From a virus, in IMG/VR virus record IMGVR_UViG_3300045010_000538, positions 1-33,305 of that record: a stretch of DNA of 33,305 bases; one strand, written 5' to 3'. Below are positions 21,958-30,926 of the stretch, piece after piece. Position numbers and translations under genes: made by a program. The notes under the pieces are model-generated. The model worked only from the letters and a program-made list of their open reading frames with translations. It was not told the DNA's origin and did not search any database. Numbering within the stretch: position 1 is the stretch's first letter; each line of letters opens with the position of its first letter.

Positions 21958-24147
21958 GTGGCAGACGTCGTCTATCGGTTCATCGCGTCGGGCCAGGACA
22001 CGGTCGCTGGAGCCTTCCGCTCGATCCACAAGGCGGCGCTCGACTACGGGAAGGCCGTGGAGGGGGCGTACGGACGGACGGAGCGCGCGGCGGCGCGCTC
22101 GGGTCGTGCGATGGCGGGTCGTGGAGCCACGCCGACGGAACGACTGGCCGAGCGAGTCGAACGAGACCAGGTCCGCGCAGCGAAGAAGAAGGCGGACGCC
22201 GAAGCGCGCGAGGCCAAGCGGTCGGCGGACGTGCAGATCCGCGAGGCGGACCGCGTCGAGCGCGAGAAGCAGCGCATTGCCGCTCGAGCGGAGCGCGAAC
22301 GAGTTCGCCTTGTCCAGCAGCAAGCGCGCCTGCACCAACAGTCGACCGAGCGGGCGCGACGCGAGCGTGCGGAGACCCTGACCCGACTTGGCAAGAGTAC
22401 GTTCGACATCGGCGGAGGCGCCGTACTCACAGGCAGTACGCTTGCCATTGGACTCGCGACGGGGGCGGCGCGCGACGCTCTGCGCACGCAGGAGATGGCG
22501 AACCGCATCTCGATCAACGCGCGCAAGCGAGGCCAGGACTTCGTCGACCCGACGGCTCTGCGCCGCGAGTTCGAGGCGACGGCCCAGGCGACGCCAGGGA
22601 TCGGCGCGGCGGACGTGGCGGACGCCGTCCAGCGCTTCATCACGTTGACAGGCGACATCGACACGGCTCGCCGAGGGCAAGGCGTGTTCGCGACGGTGGC
22701 CAGCGCGACCGGGGCGAACATCGGCGACGTCGCAGAGGCCGCGGCGTCGATCTCGCAGCAGTTCGACATCAAGGGGCTCGAGGACATGAAGGATGTCCTC
22801 GCGTCCCTCACGTTTCAGGGCAAGGAGGGGGCGTTCGAGCTCAGGGACGCTGCGGCCCAATTCCAGCGGCTCGCGGCGTCGGGCGCGTCATTCGGCATCC
22901 CGAAGACCGTGCAGGGCGTCAAGACGCTCGGGGGCATCACGCAGATCGCGCGCACGGGCACCGGATCGGCGGAGCAAGCGGCCACCGCGGTCGAGAACTT
23001 GCTCACGCAGTTCAAGGCAAAGAGCGGGGTGCTCGCGAGCAAGTACAAGGTCGACGTGTTCCGGGACGGCAAGGCGAGGCCCATCGAAGACCTGATCGTC
23101 GAGACGATCGCGAAGGTCGGCGGCGGCGACATCGCCAAGAAGCAGGCCGGGCTGACGTCGGTCTTCGGGGAGCAAGGGATCCGCGCGATCAACCCGTTGG
23201 TCTCGAAGTACAACACGACCTATCAGGAGACGAGCGGCACTGCGGCCGAGAAGACCGCGGCGGGGATGGCGGTCCTGCGCGCCGAGCTCGAGAAGGCCAT
23301 CAACGCGGCCGGCACGTACTCCGACGTCCAGCGCGACGCGGCACGCGCGCAGCAAGACGCAACCGCTCAACTCACGGCGGCCTGGGAGAAGGTCACGGCG
23401 CAGGCAGCCGACCAGATCGTCCCCGCACTCATCCCGCTCGTGGGCGAACTCCCGAAGCTGACTGGCGCGTTGCGACCCGCGATCGAGGGGCTGGGGCTGT
23501 TCGCCCGTGGGCTCGTGATGATGGTGGAGTCCCTCCAAGACCTCGGATTCATCGACAAGCCGACGCGGCAGGAGGAGTACGCCCAGGTCAAGCGCGAGTC
23601 CGATCTGTTCGAGGCGACGATCGACCCGATGCAGATGTCGAGGGCGCAGATCGAACAGCGAAAACGCTACCGGGAGAAGCTGGCTGCGTTCGAGGTGGGC
23701 GGAGCGAAGGCGGTGTTCGAGAAGGCAGGAGACGTCAAGGACATCGGCAGTAAGGAAGAGTTCGCCAAGCGCATGGCCGAGGCGGAAGGTCTGAAGGTCT
23801 ACACGCCAAAAGAGCAGATCATGGCGTATGGGGGGCTCTACGACCGCATCCTTGCGAATCCGAGCGCCGCGATCGCCGACGCGCAAGGCGTGTTCTGGTC
23901 GAGTTACAGCCAAGAGGGACAGGATGTCATCGGGCGGTATGCCGACCAGGTGATTGCGGGGCGGATGGTGAACAGCGGCGCGCCGAGCGGCGCCGAGGGT
24001 GTGAACGCCGAGGGCGTCGTCGTGGCGTCCGAGGAACTCTCGGGCGCGATGGCCGACCTCGTGCAGAAGGTCACGCAGGCGGCGAGCGCGATGGAGCGAC
24101 TGAGCGTCAACAACCGCGCGTCGACACTGAATCCTGGGGGGAGCTGA
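21958..24147 (+). CDS. Tail tape measure protein
   Basis: This is the longest protein of the tail module, 729 residues. It has a basic coiled coil of about residues 45-135 (ERVERDQVRAAKKKADAEAR and similar), a hydrophobic Gly/Ala stretch near 143-166 (GGAVLTGSTLAIGLATGAA), and a tape-measure core with VASATGANIGDVAEAAASIS, AFELRDAAAQFQRLAASG and LTSVFGEQGIRAINPLVS, all typical of Mu gp42-like tape measures. Further helices and an Asn/Gly-ending C-terminus follow. At about 1.5 angstrom per residue the predicted tail is near 110 nm. Starts with GTG. Confidence 0.92.
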   Translation: MADVVYRFIASGQDTVAGAFRSIHKAALDYGKAVEGAYGRTERAAARSGRAMAGRGATPTERLAERVERDQVRAAKKKADAEAREAKRSADVQIREADRVEREKQRIAARAERERVRLVQQQARLHQQSTERARRERAETLTRLGKSTFDIGGGAVLTGSTLAIGLATGAARDALRTQEMANRISINARKRGQDFVDPTALRREFEATAQATPGIGAADVADAVQRFITLTGDIDTARRGQGVFATVASATGANIGDVAEAAASISQQFDIKGLEDMKDVLASLTFQGKEGAFELRDAAAQFQRLAASGASFGIPKTVQGVKTLGGITQIARTGTGSAEQAATAVENLLTQFKAKSGVLASKYKVDVFRDGKARPIEDLIVETIAKVGGGDIAKKQAGLTSVFGEQGIRAINPLVSKYNTTYQETSGTAAEKTAAGMAVLRAELEKAINAAGTYSDVQRDAARAQQDATAQLTAAWEKVTAQAADQIVPALIPLVGELPKLTGALRPAIEGLGLFARGLVMMVESLQDLGFIDKPTRQEEYAQVKRESDLFEATIDPMQMSRAQIEQRKRYREKLAAFEVGGAKAVFEKAGDVKDIGSKEEFAKRMAEAEGLKVYTPKEQIMAYGGLYDRILANPSAAIADAQGVFWSSYSQEGQDVIGRYADQVIAGRMVNSGAPSGAEGVNAEGVVVASEELSGAMADLVQKVTQAASAMERLSVNNRASTLNPGGS

Positions 24148-24150
24148 ACC

Positions 24151-25065
24151 GTGGCCGACCCCATGAACATCATCGCGGCGCTCCCCCCGTTGCGATGGCG
24201 AGGGCTCACGGCCCCGTGCGAGACCGCGTCGTACCAAGGCGGGCACGACCAGGCGCGGCGCCGCTACCCGTACAAGGACGCGGCGAGTCACGACAACACG
24301 GGCCGCCAGCCGTACGTCACGACCGTCGTTCTGCACTTCAACAACGGCATCGGGCGCACGGCGGGCAGCAGCGACTACCCGAACGGCAAGCCGTGGTATC
24401 CCGACTACTGGAACGACTGGAAACTCGCGATCGAGGACGGATCGATCGGCGAGCTCCAGCACCCGGACCTCGGGACGTTTCAGGCTCGGGTGATGGCATT
24501 CAGCCTCGACCTGACGGCCCAGTACCGGTCGGGCGCGCGCGTCACCGTCACGTGGGAGGAGTCGATCGAGGATCTCACCGAGCAGCCGCAGTTCGAGACG
24601 GCGTCGGTGGACCTCGGGTCCGCGGCGAAGAACGCCGATCAGCAGTGCGCGAAGTTCGGCATCTCGTACCCGGACGGGCAAGGGGCGACGTCGCTCTTCG
24701 ACATGGTGAACCAGATCGAGGGCGCGCTGTTCTCGCTGTCGCTCAGCGTCAACGGGCTTCTGAACCGGGCGCTCGGCGCCGTGAACTTCATGTTCGACGC
24801 GGTCGAGGCGCTGAACGACCCTTCGACGTGGCCGGCGGCGGATGCGCTGCTCCAGACCTTCAACGCGCTACGGGCGACCGCAGACAAGATCGCTCGAGCG
24901 GCGCGCACGACGGCGAAGACGACGACGACGGCAGAAACCACGCTTGACGCCTTCGCGACGAGCACGGGGAACACGCTGCAAGAGATCCAAGGGCTCAACC
25001 TCTTCGCGTTGCGCTCGCCGCTGGTCCCGAAGGGGACCACGCTCACCTACTACACCGACAAGTGA
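24151..25065 (+). CDS. Mu gpN-like (DNA circularisation protein family) baseplate protein
   Basis: This 304-residue protein directly follows the tape measure, as gpN does in Mu. The N-terminal half has strands leading to FQARVMAFSLDLTAQYRSG and VTVTWEESIED. The C-terminal half is helical (residues about 185-280). It ends LFALRSPLVPKGTTLTYYTDK, resembling the 'R.pliPkGt' closing loop of this family. Its product connects tail tube and hub. The GTG start is preceded by GGGGGGAG. The name is historic; DNA circularisation activity is not implied. Confidence 0.65.
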   Translation: MADPMNIIAALPPLRWRGLTAPCETASYQGGHDQARRRYPYKDAASHDNTGRQPYVTTVVLHFNNGIGRTAGSSDYPNGKPWYPDYWNDWKLAIEDGSIGELQHPDLGTFQARVMAFSLDLTAQYRSGARVTVTWEESIEDLTEQPQFETASVDLGSAAKNADQQCAKFGISYPDGQGATSLFDMVNQIEGALFSLSLSVNGLLNRALGAVNFMFDAVEALNDPSTWPAADALLQTFNALRATADKIARAARTTAKTTTTAETTLDAFATSTGNTLQEIQGLNLFALRSPLVPKGTTLTYYTDK

Positions 25066-26336
25066 CCGAACGGAACCGCGCCCTCGTCGAGCTGGCGTGG
25101 GATTCAGACGGATTCGTGATCGACGCGTGGGACTCGCTCGCGCTGCGCGACTCGTTCATCGACCCGCTCGGGGACTTGTCGTTCTCGGTGGGGCCGCCAC
25201 GGAAGGAACTCGACTCCTACCGTCAGCGCCTCGTGAAGGGCGAGGCCGTTACCCTGCGCATCAACGGCACGTTGCAGGGCAAGTTCGTGGTGCAGGAGAG
25301 CGTGATGGCGATCGGCATCAACGGCGTCTCGTTCTCGCTCTCGTGTCAGACGCCACTGTGCGTGGCCTACGAGGCGAGCGTGGATCCGCGGGTGTCCTAC
25401 GGCGGCGCGAACAACGTGAGCGTCTCGGAGGTCGTGCTCGCCGTCATGGCGCCGTTTGGCTTCGAGGCCGTCGCCGCAGACGCGCTCGCGAACGTGGCCG
25501 CGCGCACCGGCAAGCCGATCGGCAACGGCGTCGCCACGCCGAACCTGAAGGACCTGACGGCCAAGGAGATGCAGGCGCAGGACGGCGAGACCGCCTACCA
25601 GTTCGCGCACCGGATCTTCTCCCGCTACGGCGTGCAGCTCCGGGTGGCGAACGACGGGACGACGCTCCTACTTGAGGCACCAGACTACGAGCAGGAGACG
25701 TCGTACACGGCGGCGCAGACGTTCGACACGGGCCCCGTGGCCGACTACTTCCTGGCCGAACCGGCCGTGGTGGTGCACTCGGGTAACCGTAGCCAGTACA
25801 GCGAATGCACCGTGATCGGCGTGGCAACCGACGACGACGGGACGCGGCGAACCGGGGCACCTCGCGTGACCGTCGAGCCAAGCGTGCCGATCGTCGGCGT
25901 CGCGTCGTCGGTCGTGACGGAGACGCAGTCCACGCTGGCCGAACGCCGGGCGCTCGCGCGCGGGGACAGCACGACGACGAAGGTGGAGGTGGCGAGGCCG
26001 GCGTACCAGTCGCGGTCGAGCCCGTACAAGCCGAAGATCATCAAGGACAAGAACTCGGCTTCGCTGAAGCGGTGCGGCAGTACGGCCAAACTTGGCCTGT
26101 CGCTCGGCTGTGAGACCGGCTTCTGTGTCACCGGCACGGTCGACGGCTTCGTGTCGCAGACCGGGCGCGTCTGGACCGTTGGCACGATTGCTCGCGTCGT
26201 CGTCGAGGCGTACGGGCTCGACGAGCGCATGTTCCTACTCGAGGTCACGAGACAGCAGGACGCGACCTCGGGCCAACGGACCGCGCTGAAGTTCATCCCG
26301 CTCTACTCGCTCGTGCTCGGAGACATCGCGACGTGA
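25062..26336 (+). CDS. Mu gpP-like baseplate hub protein
   Basis: This 424-residue protein overlaps the preceding stop by GTGA. It starts with beta-rich hub domains (LRDSFIDPLGDLSFSVGP, then VTLRINGTLQGKFVVQES), typical of gpD/gp27/gp44 hub folds. A long C-terminal region has ECTVIGVATDDDGTRRTG and IARVVVEAYGLDERMFLLEV, the latter typical of the closing barrel. The hub joins tube to spike and forms a trimer. Three cysteines lie near 345-355. Confidence 0.82.
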   Translation: MTERNRALVELAWDSDGFVIDAWDSLALRDSFIDPLGDLSFSVGPPRKELDSYRQRLVKGEAVTLRINGTLQGKFVVQESVMAIGINGVSFSLSCQTPLCVAYEASVDPRVSYGGANNVSVSEVVLAVMAPFGFEAVAADALANVAARTGKPIGNGVATPNLKDLTAKEMQAQDGETAYQFAHRIFSRYGVQLRVANDGTTLLLEAPDYEQETSYTAAQTFDTGPVADYFLAEPAVVVHSGNRSQYSECTVIGVATDDDGTRRTGAPRVTVEPSVPIVGVASSVVTETQSTLAERRALARGDSTTTKVEVARPAYQSRSSPYKPKIIKDKNSASLKRCGSTAKLGLSLGCETGFCVTGTVDGFVSQTGRVWTVGTIARVVVEAYGLDERMFLLEVTRQQDATSGQRTALKFIPLYSLVLGDIAT

Positions 26337-26809
26337 GTGTGCTTCCCAGCTACACGACCTTCCGCGCGCTCTTCGCGACGACGGCGACACCGGTGGACCC
26401 GGACGGGTACGAGCCGTGGCCGTACGCCACGAAGATGCGGTCCGGCGGCTTCACCGGCGGCTTCTCTGGGATCCTGTCCTTCGGCACCTCGGCCGTTGCG
26501 TTCCCGTTCACCGTCTCGGTGGACGGCCAGGCCGTCGGCGCGGTGGCGTACGACATCTACTTGTCGCAGCGCACCGACGACACGGCGAGCCAGTACTTCA
26601 CGCTGACCGAGGTATCCGGCAAGAGCGGCACGTGGACGCTAGCGTTGACCAGCGTGGCGACGTCGAAACTCGGCCTCGCGGCGCCGACGACGGCGCTGAC
26701 GCCGAACCAGGGCGCGCAGGCCACACGCAACGTCCACCTCTACGTGCGCCGACTGTCGGATGGTGCGATCCAGTGGGCCAGCCTGTCCGACTCGGTGATG
26801 GGTAGCTGA
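26333..26809 (+). CDS. Unrecognised baseplate-region protein, 158 residues
   Basis: The start is GTG at 26333 overlapping the previous stop; the stop overlaps the next start (TGATG). The protein is beta-rich with Gly/Thr/Ser content (GGFTGGFSGILSFG, QYFTLTEVSGKSGTWTLAL). It is inserted between gpP-like and gp45-like genes, where Mu has no gene. It may be a spike-associated or baseplate accessory protein. Family not identified. Confidence 0.55.
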   Translation: MSVLPSYTTFRALFATTATPVDPDGYEPWPYATKMRSGGFTGGFSGILSFGTSAVAFPFTVSVDGQAVGAVAYDIYLSQRTDDTASQYFTLTEVSGKSGTWTLALTSVATSKLGLAAPTTALTPNQGAQATRNVHLYVRRLSDGAIQWASLSDSVMGS

Positions 26810-27477
26810 TGAGGTTCGCGGATCACGCCACCGCCATCGCCGACGTGCTGCTCTCCGAGGTGACCGCGGAGGGCGAGGTGCGCGTCAACCTGGGCGACGT
26901 GGTGACCGGGGACGGCTTCGGCGCCTTCACGGCGACGTGGGGCGCGGACGGATTCGTCGCGCGTCCGCTCGACCCCGTCGGCGGCGAGGCCGCGCGAGCC
27001 CTGTTCATCTACGACGGGCAGAGCAAGCGCATCCTCGGCATGCGCGATGCCCGCTACGCCGCGAAGGTCGGCTCGCTGCAACCGGGCGACCGCGCGATCG
27101 TGAGCGACTGCGAGGCGCGGTTCTTCCTGAAGCGAGCGACGAACGCGCTCACGCTCTACACGACCAACGACACCGACGACGGCAACGCCATGATGGTCCA
27201 CCTCGACGGGGCCGCGGGCGAAGTGCAGGTGCGGTGTAGCGACGTCTTCGCACTGTTCAAGAAGGGCGAGATCACGCTCGCGGTGAACGGGGGCGGGTCG
27301 ATCATCATCGACGCGAACGGCGTGCAGATCGGCGGGCAGAAGTTCTCCGCCAACGCGGCGACGGTTACGCTCGGGCTGCTCGCAGGAGCGCCGCCGCCGC
27401 CCGGGGTGTCGTCCGCACTCATCGGGCCGAGCGGCCTCGCGGGCGTTCCGTCCACCAGCGTCACGATCGCGCCGTAA
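26809..27477 (+). CDS. Mu gp45-like baseplate spike protein
   Basis: This 222-residue protein starts at an ATG within a TGATG overlap. The N-terminal OB-like part is followed by KVGSLQPGDRAIVSD, and the C-terminal part by the triple-beta-helix-type sequence ITLAVNGGGSIIIDANGVQIGG. This is the spike layout of Mu gp45 and P2 gpV. It would form the trimeric needle that pierces the cell envelope. Unlike P2 gpV and phi92 gp138, no HxH metal-binding tip motif is seen; the protein ends in a Pro/Gly/Ala/Ser tail. A separate tip protein may complete it. Confidence 0.8.
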   Translation: MRFADHATAIADVLLSEVTAEGEVRVNLGDVVTGDGFGAFTATWGADGFVARPLDPVGGEAARALFIYDGQSKRILGMRDARYAAKVGSLQPGDRAIVSDCEARFFLKRATNALTLYTTNDTDDGNAMMVHLDGAAGEVQVRCSDVFALFKKGEITLAVNGGGSIIIDANGVQIGGQKFSANAATVTLGLLAGAPPPPGVSSALIGPSGLAGVPSTSVTIAP

Positions 27478-27480
27478 GCC

Positions 27481-27801
27481 GTGGCCTCTGCCTGCAAGAT
27501 CCCGAGCTTCTCGTTCTCGCTACCGATCCCCGGCTTCTCGCTGCCGAGCTTCACGCTCCCGAGCCTACCGGGCCTACCCGACATCGGCTTCTCACTGAAG
27601 CTGCCGACGTTCTCGTTCGCACTGCCCATCCCTGGCTTCAGTCTCCCGAGCCTCACGCTTCCGAGTCTGCCGGGCCTACCCGACATCGGCTTCCCGCTGA
27701 AGCTGCCGACGTTCTCGTTCGCGCTCCCGATCCCAGGCTTCTCGCTCCCGTCGATCAAGTTCCCGCCGCCGCTGCCAACCCTCTACTGCCCGCTGGACTG
27801 A
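27481..27801 (+). CDS. Proline-rich 34-residue repeat protein, possible spike tip
   Basis: This 106-residue product of a GTG start is built almost only of Pro, Leu, Phe, Ser, Ile, Gly and Thr. Two full 34-residue units and a partial third make up the core: FSFSLPIPGFSLPS, then LPSLPGLPDIGF, then LKLPT. Near each end lies one Cys (ACKIPS, LYCPLD). It contains no charged segment apart from a few Asp and Lys. It sits between spike and fibre genes. It may be a tip, a cap or a spike-associated shaft; there is no recognised family, so the role is inferred from location. Confidence 0.6.
   Translation: MASACKIPSFSFSLPIPGFSLPSFTLPSLPGLPDIGFSLKLPTFSFALPIPGFSLPSLTLPSLPGLPDIGFPLKLPTFSFALPIPGFSLPSIKFPPPLPTLYCPLD
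27508..27753 (+). repeat. Tandem 102-base coding repeat (two full, one partial copy)
   Basis: Units start at 27508, 27610 and 27712, exactly 102 bases (34 codons) apart. Copies one and two differ at 3 of 34 residues but at about 8 further synonymous codons, including TCG to AGT for one serine. The repeated protein sequence is therefore kept by selection rather than being a fresh duplication. Confidence 0.9.
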
Positions 27802-27804
27802 CCG

Positions 27805-28527
27805 ATGCCTACAGGTAGCGTTTCGATCGCCGCGGACGGGACCGTCACGAAGAGCGGCACGGCAGGCACGATCTACGATTCGGCGGTCTCCGTGCACGCC
27901 GCGCTGTCGCCCGCCGTGTCGGCGCCGCCGGGGGAGGAGGGCGTAGGCATCAAGCAGACCTGGGCCAACATCGCGAACATCGTCGCCCCGTCGATCGAAG
28001 GCGGCGCGCCGACGGGCGCAGGCGCCCTCTGGTTCACGAACTCGGCCCCGACGGGGTGGCTGATCTGCGATGGGTCGGCGGTCTCCCGGTCGACCTACGC
28101 CAACCTGTTCGCGGTGCTGTCGACGACGTACGGGGTGGGCGACGGGTCGACCACGTTCAACCTCCCCGACTTCCGTGCGAGGTCCCCGCTCGGCGGCAAC
28201 AACGCGAGCTTGCCTAACGGCGTCAACGGCGCGCTGTCGTCGCGTGCGCTCGCGGCGGCGAGCGGCGCCGAGACGCACACGATCTCGTCCGGCGAGATGC
28301 CGACGCACACGCACACGCTCACCGACCCCGGCCATCATCACAATTCGACCGGGAACTTCGTGGTCGACGGGGGCGGCGCGCTCGCGATGGCCGGCGGCGT
28401 TACGCATACCATCGCGGCGACGACGAACACCGTGAGCACCGGGATCACGATCGCAAACACGGGCGGCGGGACCGCGCACAATAACATGCACCCGTTCGTC
28501 GTCATGAACGTGATCATCAAGACATGA
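27805..28527 (+). CDS. Tail collar-domain (microcystin-dependent-like) fibre protein
   Basis: This 240-residue protein has a short adaptor N-terminus. Residues about 74-130 form the phage tail collar domain: PTGWLICDGSAVSRSTYANL, then YGVGDGSTTFNLPDFRARSPLG, the canonical order. The following segment is His-rich (MPTHTHTLTDPGHHHN and later AHNNMHPF), as in fibres of the gp12/gp37 type, where HxH sites bind metal along the trimer axis. It likely acts as a short fibre or baseplate host-recognition element. It lies unusually between the spike/repeat genes and the wedge genes. Confidence 0.82.
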   Translation: MPTGSVSIAADGTVTKSGTAGTIYDSAVSVHAALSPAVSAPPGEEGVGIKQTWANIANIVAPSIEGGAPTGAGALWFTNSAPTGWLICDGSAVSRSTYANLFAVLSTTYGVGDGSTTFNLPDFRARSPLGGNNASLPNGVNGALSSRALAAASGAETHTISSGEMPTHTHTLTDPGHHHNSTGNFVVDGGGALAMAGGVTHTIAATTNTVSTGITIANTGGGTAHNNMHPFVVMNVIIKT

Positions 28528-28937
28528 GCGGCGGACTCGGCAGTGGCCCGTTCGGGCTCGGCCCGTTCGGCTCGCGGGCGGCGACGCTTGCGGACCAGGA
28601 GACCTCATCGCTTTCAAGTTCGCGCAGCATCGTGCCGCGGACCATGCGGTACGAGCTGAACGACGAGGGCGGCTTCGAGCCGATGGACGACATCGCGCAG
28701 ACCGCATTCCTACTGCTCATCCGCGAGTTCGGGCCGCGCCCTCAGTTCGTGACGGCACGAAGCGAGGAGGAGGTGCGCCAGCGCGTGCGCAAGGCGCTCG
28801 CCTCGCTGACGCCGCGGCGCGACCCCGCGATCCGCATCGACCGCATCACGGTGAACACGTCGCTTCCCGGCACGTTGTCCTATGTGGTCGACTACACGAA
28901 CCTCCGCACGAACACGAAGCAAACGCTGGAGCCGTAG
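28524..28937 (+). CDS. gp25-like baseplate wedge protein
   Basis: This 137-residue protein starts in an ATGA overlap. After a Gly/Ser/Phe-rich N-terminus (GGLGSGPFGLGPFG) it has the gpW/gp25-like fold pattern: helix AQTAFLLLIREFG, then EVRQRVRKALASL, then strands IRIDRITVNTSLPGTLSYVV. It corresponds to Mu gp46 and T4 gp25, which connect the sheath to the baseplate wedge. Its stop is 3 bases before the next gene. Confidence 0.8.
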   Translation: MSGGLGSGPFGLGPFGSRAATLADQETSSLSSSRSIVPRTMRYELNDEGGFEPMDDIAQTAFLLLIREFGPRPQFVTARSEEEVRQRVRKALASLTPRRDPAIRIDRITVNTSLPGTLSYVVDYTNLRTNTKQTLEP

Positions 28938-28940
28938 CGA

Positions 28941-30431
28941 ATGGCCGACCTCACCTTCCCGACGCCCGCCGAATTGCGAGATGGGATCCTCCGTCGCGTC
29001 GCCTACAGCTACCAGCGCCAGGGCCTCACGGCGAACATCCTGCCAGGCTCGGATCGCTACATCACGGCGGATGCCGTGGCGTCGCGTCTATCGATCCCGC
29101 TCGCGAACAGCGAGACCGCGAACACCGACCGCGACCCGCTGAACGCGACCGGGCAAGCGCTCGAAGACCTCGCCGGGGTCTACGGCGTCACGAAGCGCGA
29201 CGCCTCGAAGGCCGCGGGCTACGTTACGGTCACCATCACGGGGACCGCGACGATCCCGGCCGCGTTTCGGTGCACGTCGCCGGACGGGCAGAAGTACGAC
29301 ACGACCACGGCCACGGTCGGCGCGACGACCGGCACGAAGGTCGAGGTGCAGGCGGTCGAAGGCGGCGAGGCGTCGAACCAGGACGCCGACGTCATCATGA
29401 CGTGGGACTCGACCTCGATCGGCAACCTGAAGCAGACCGCGGTGGTCGACGCGGGGGAGCTCGATGGCGGTGCCGACGCGGACGACGACGAGACGCTACG
29501 CCAGCGCCTCCTCGACCGCCTCTCGTTCCCGCAGGGGGGCGGCAACGACGCGCAGGTGAAGGCGTGGGCCGAGGAAGCCTCAGCCGCCGTTGACAAGGCA
29601 TACGTGTACGCAGCGGTGCGTGGCGCCGGGAGCTTCGACATCGCGATCACCGCGGAGGGGGGCGACCGGACGCTGTCGAGCGCGACTGTGGCCGAGGTGG
29701 CGGCTTACGTGCGCGGCAAGGTGCCGGGCGGCTCGATCGACGTGAACGTGACCACGGTGGCGCCGCAGGCCATGGACATCATCGTGTACCTCTCCCTGCC
29801 GCTCCCGCAGAACGCGGGCGGAGCGGGCGGCGGATGGCGCGACGGAACGCCCTGGCCGTCGGGGTCGTTCGCCGCCGGCACGAACGACGGGAAGGTCACG
29901 TCCTACTCGGCGCCGACCGCGACGGTGCGAACGACGACGGCGCCCGTGGTCGGCAACCAGATCGGGATCTGGAATCCGACCGCCAAGAAGATGTATGAGT
30001 ACACGGTGACGGTGGTCGGCGGCGTCTCCGGCGCCTACACGATTCAGGTCCAGGACAGCAACGGGGCCACGGGATTCAAGGTGAGCCCAGCGAACGCCTA
30101 CGTATCGGCGGGGGCCTACAGCCTGGCGACCTACGCGGACGACCTCGCCGAGCAGATCGAACTCCTCGGGCCTGGGGAGAAGACGACTAACACCGACATC
30201 TTGCCGCGGGGGCGGCGCTTCCCCGGGACCGACGTATCGAACCCGAGCGACCTCACGAGCAAGATCCTCTCCGTCCTCGATCGCGAGCACGAGGAGATCC
30301 TGAACATCACCTACGCGGGCCGGCTGCTTACGGGCACGGCGACGTCGCAGACGAGTCCTACGGTGCCGGCGACGACTGCGGATCCGCCGTCCATTTTCTC
30401 TCTGACCTACCTCTCCTTCTGGCCGAGCTGA
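28941..30431 (+). CDS. Baseplate J-like protein
   Basis: This is a 496-residue protein corresponding to Mu gp47 and P2 gpJ. Residues about 1-60 give the helical start, then ANTDRDPLNATGQALEDLAGVYGV is the standard J motif. Beta strands (YVTVTITGTATIPAAF), DETLRQRLLDRLSFPQGGGN (about 187-206) and RGKVPGGSIDVNVTTVAP follow. An unusual Gly/Pro/Thr-rich insertion of about residues 293-380 interrupts the C-terminal part. The ending ILSVLDREHEEILNITYAG is separate in style, so an extra domain is fused. It forms the wedge ring with gp25-like and gp48-like proteins. Confidence 0.88.
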   Translation: MADLTFPTPAELRDGILRRVAYSYQRQGLTANILPGSDRYITADAVASRLSIPLANSETANTDRDPLNATGQALEDLAGVYGVTKRDASKAAGYVTVTITGTATIPAAFRCTSPDGQKYDTTTATVGATTGTKVEVQAVEGGEASNQDADVIMTWDSTSIGNLKQTAVVDAGELDGGADADDDETLRQRLLDRLSFPQGGGNDAQVKAWAEEASAAVDKAYVYAAVRGAGSFDIAITAEGGDRTLSSATVAEVAAYVRGKVPGGSIDVNVTTVAPQAMDIIVYLSLPLPQNAGGAGGGWRDGTPWPSGSFAAGTNDGKVTSYSAPTATVRTTTAPVVGNQIGIWNPTAKKMYEYTVTVVGGVSGAYTIQVQDSNGATGFKVSPANAYVSAGAYSLATYADDLAEQIELLGPGEKTTNTDILPRGRRFPGTDVSNPSDLTSKILSVLDREHEEILNITYAGRLLTGTATSQTSPTVPATTADPPSIFSLTYLSFWPS

Positions 30432-30434
30432 CCC

Positions 30435-30926
30435 ATGGCAACCCCGCGAGACATCGGCGACTACGGCGGCCCCTTCGAGAACGACGGCGTCGTGCAGGAC
30501 CCGACGACCGAACAGGACGCGAGCGACTACAACCGCCAGGCCGAGGACTGCGCGCAGATGACGCGCACGTCCGAGAAGTGGGACTTCACGTTCATCACCG
30601 ACTCGGGCGCGGCGCCGCTGACCGTGTCGGCCGCAAACGTGAGCGTGCTCAGCCACGCCGGCTCGGGCGCGAGCGCGAAGCCGGTGGTGACGAAGAGCGG
30701 GACGGGGCTGTACCTCGCGACGTGCCCGGCGACGTTCACCGACGGCCTCGCGGCGTCGGAGACAGTGTCGTTCTCGCGGGCGAGCGGCAGCGTGATGAGC
30801 ACGACCGCATTCGGCCATGTGCAGTGCACCGTGTCCTCGAACGCGATCTCGATCGCGATCGTCGACCTCGCTGCGGTGGCGACCGATCTCAGCGGCACGA
30901 CGACGATCCGCATCGTCGCGAAGTAG
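30435..30926 (+). CDS. Unrecognised structural protein between wedge genes, 163 residues
   Basis: The N-terminus (about 1-45) is charged and Asp/Gln-rich (DIGDYGGPFENDG, then ASDYNRQAEDCAQM). The rest is a Thr/Ser/Val-rich beta domain (FTFITDSGAAPLTVSAANVS, then TVSSNAISIAIVDLAAVA). The domain pattern resembles small phage immunoglobulin-like or fibre domains. It sits between J-like and gp48-like genes, so it may be an accessory baseplate or fibre-adaptor protein. Not identified. Confidence 0.55.
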   Translation: MATPRDIGDYGGPFENDGVVQDPTTEQDASDYNRQAEDCAQMTRTSEKWDFTFITDSGAAPLTVSAANVSVLSHAGSGASAKPVVTKSGTGLYLATCPATFTDGLAASETVSFSRASGSVMSTTAFGHVQCTVSSNAISIAIVDLAAVATDLSGTTTIRIVAK

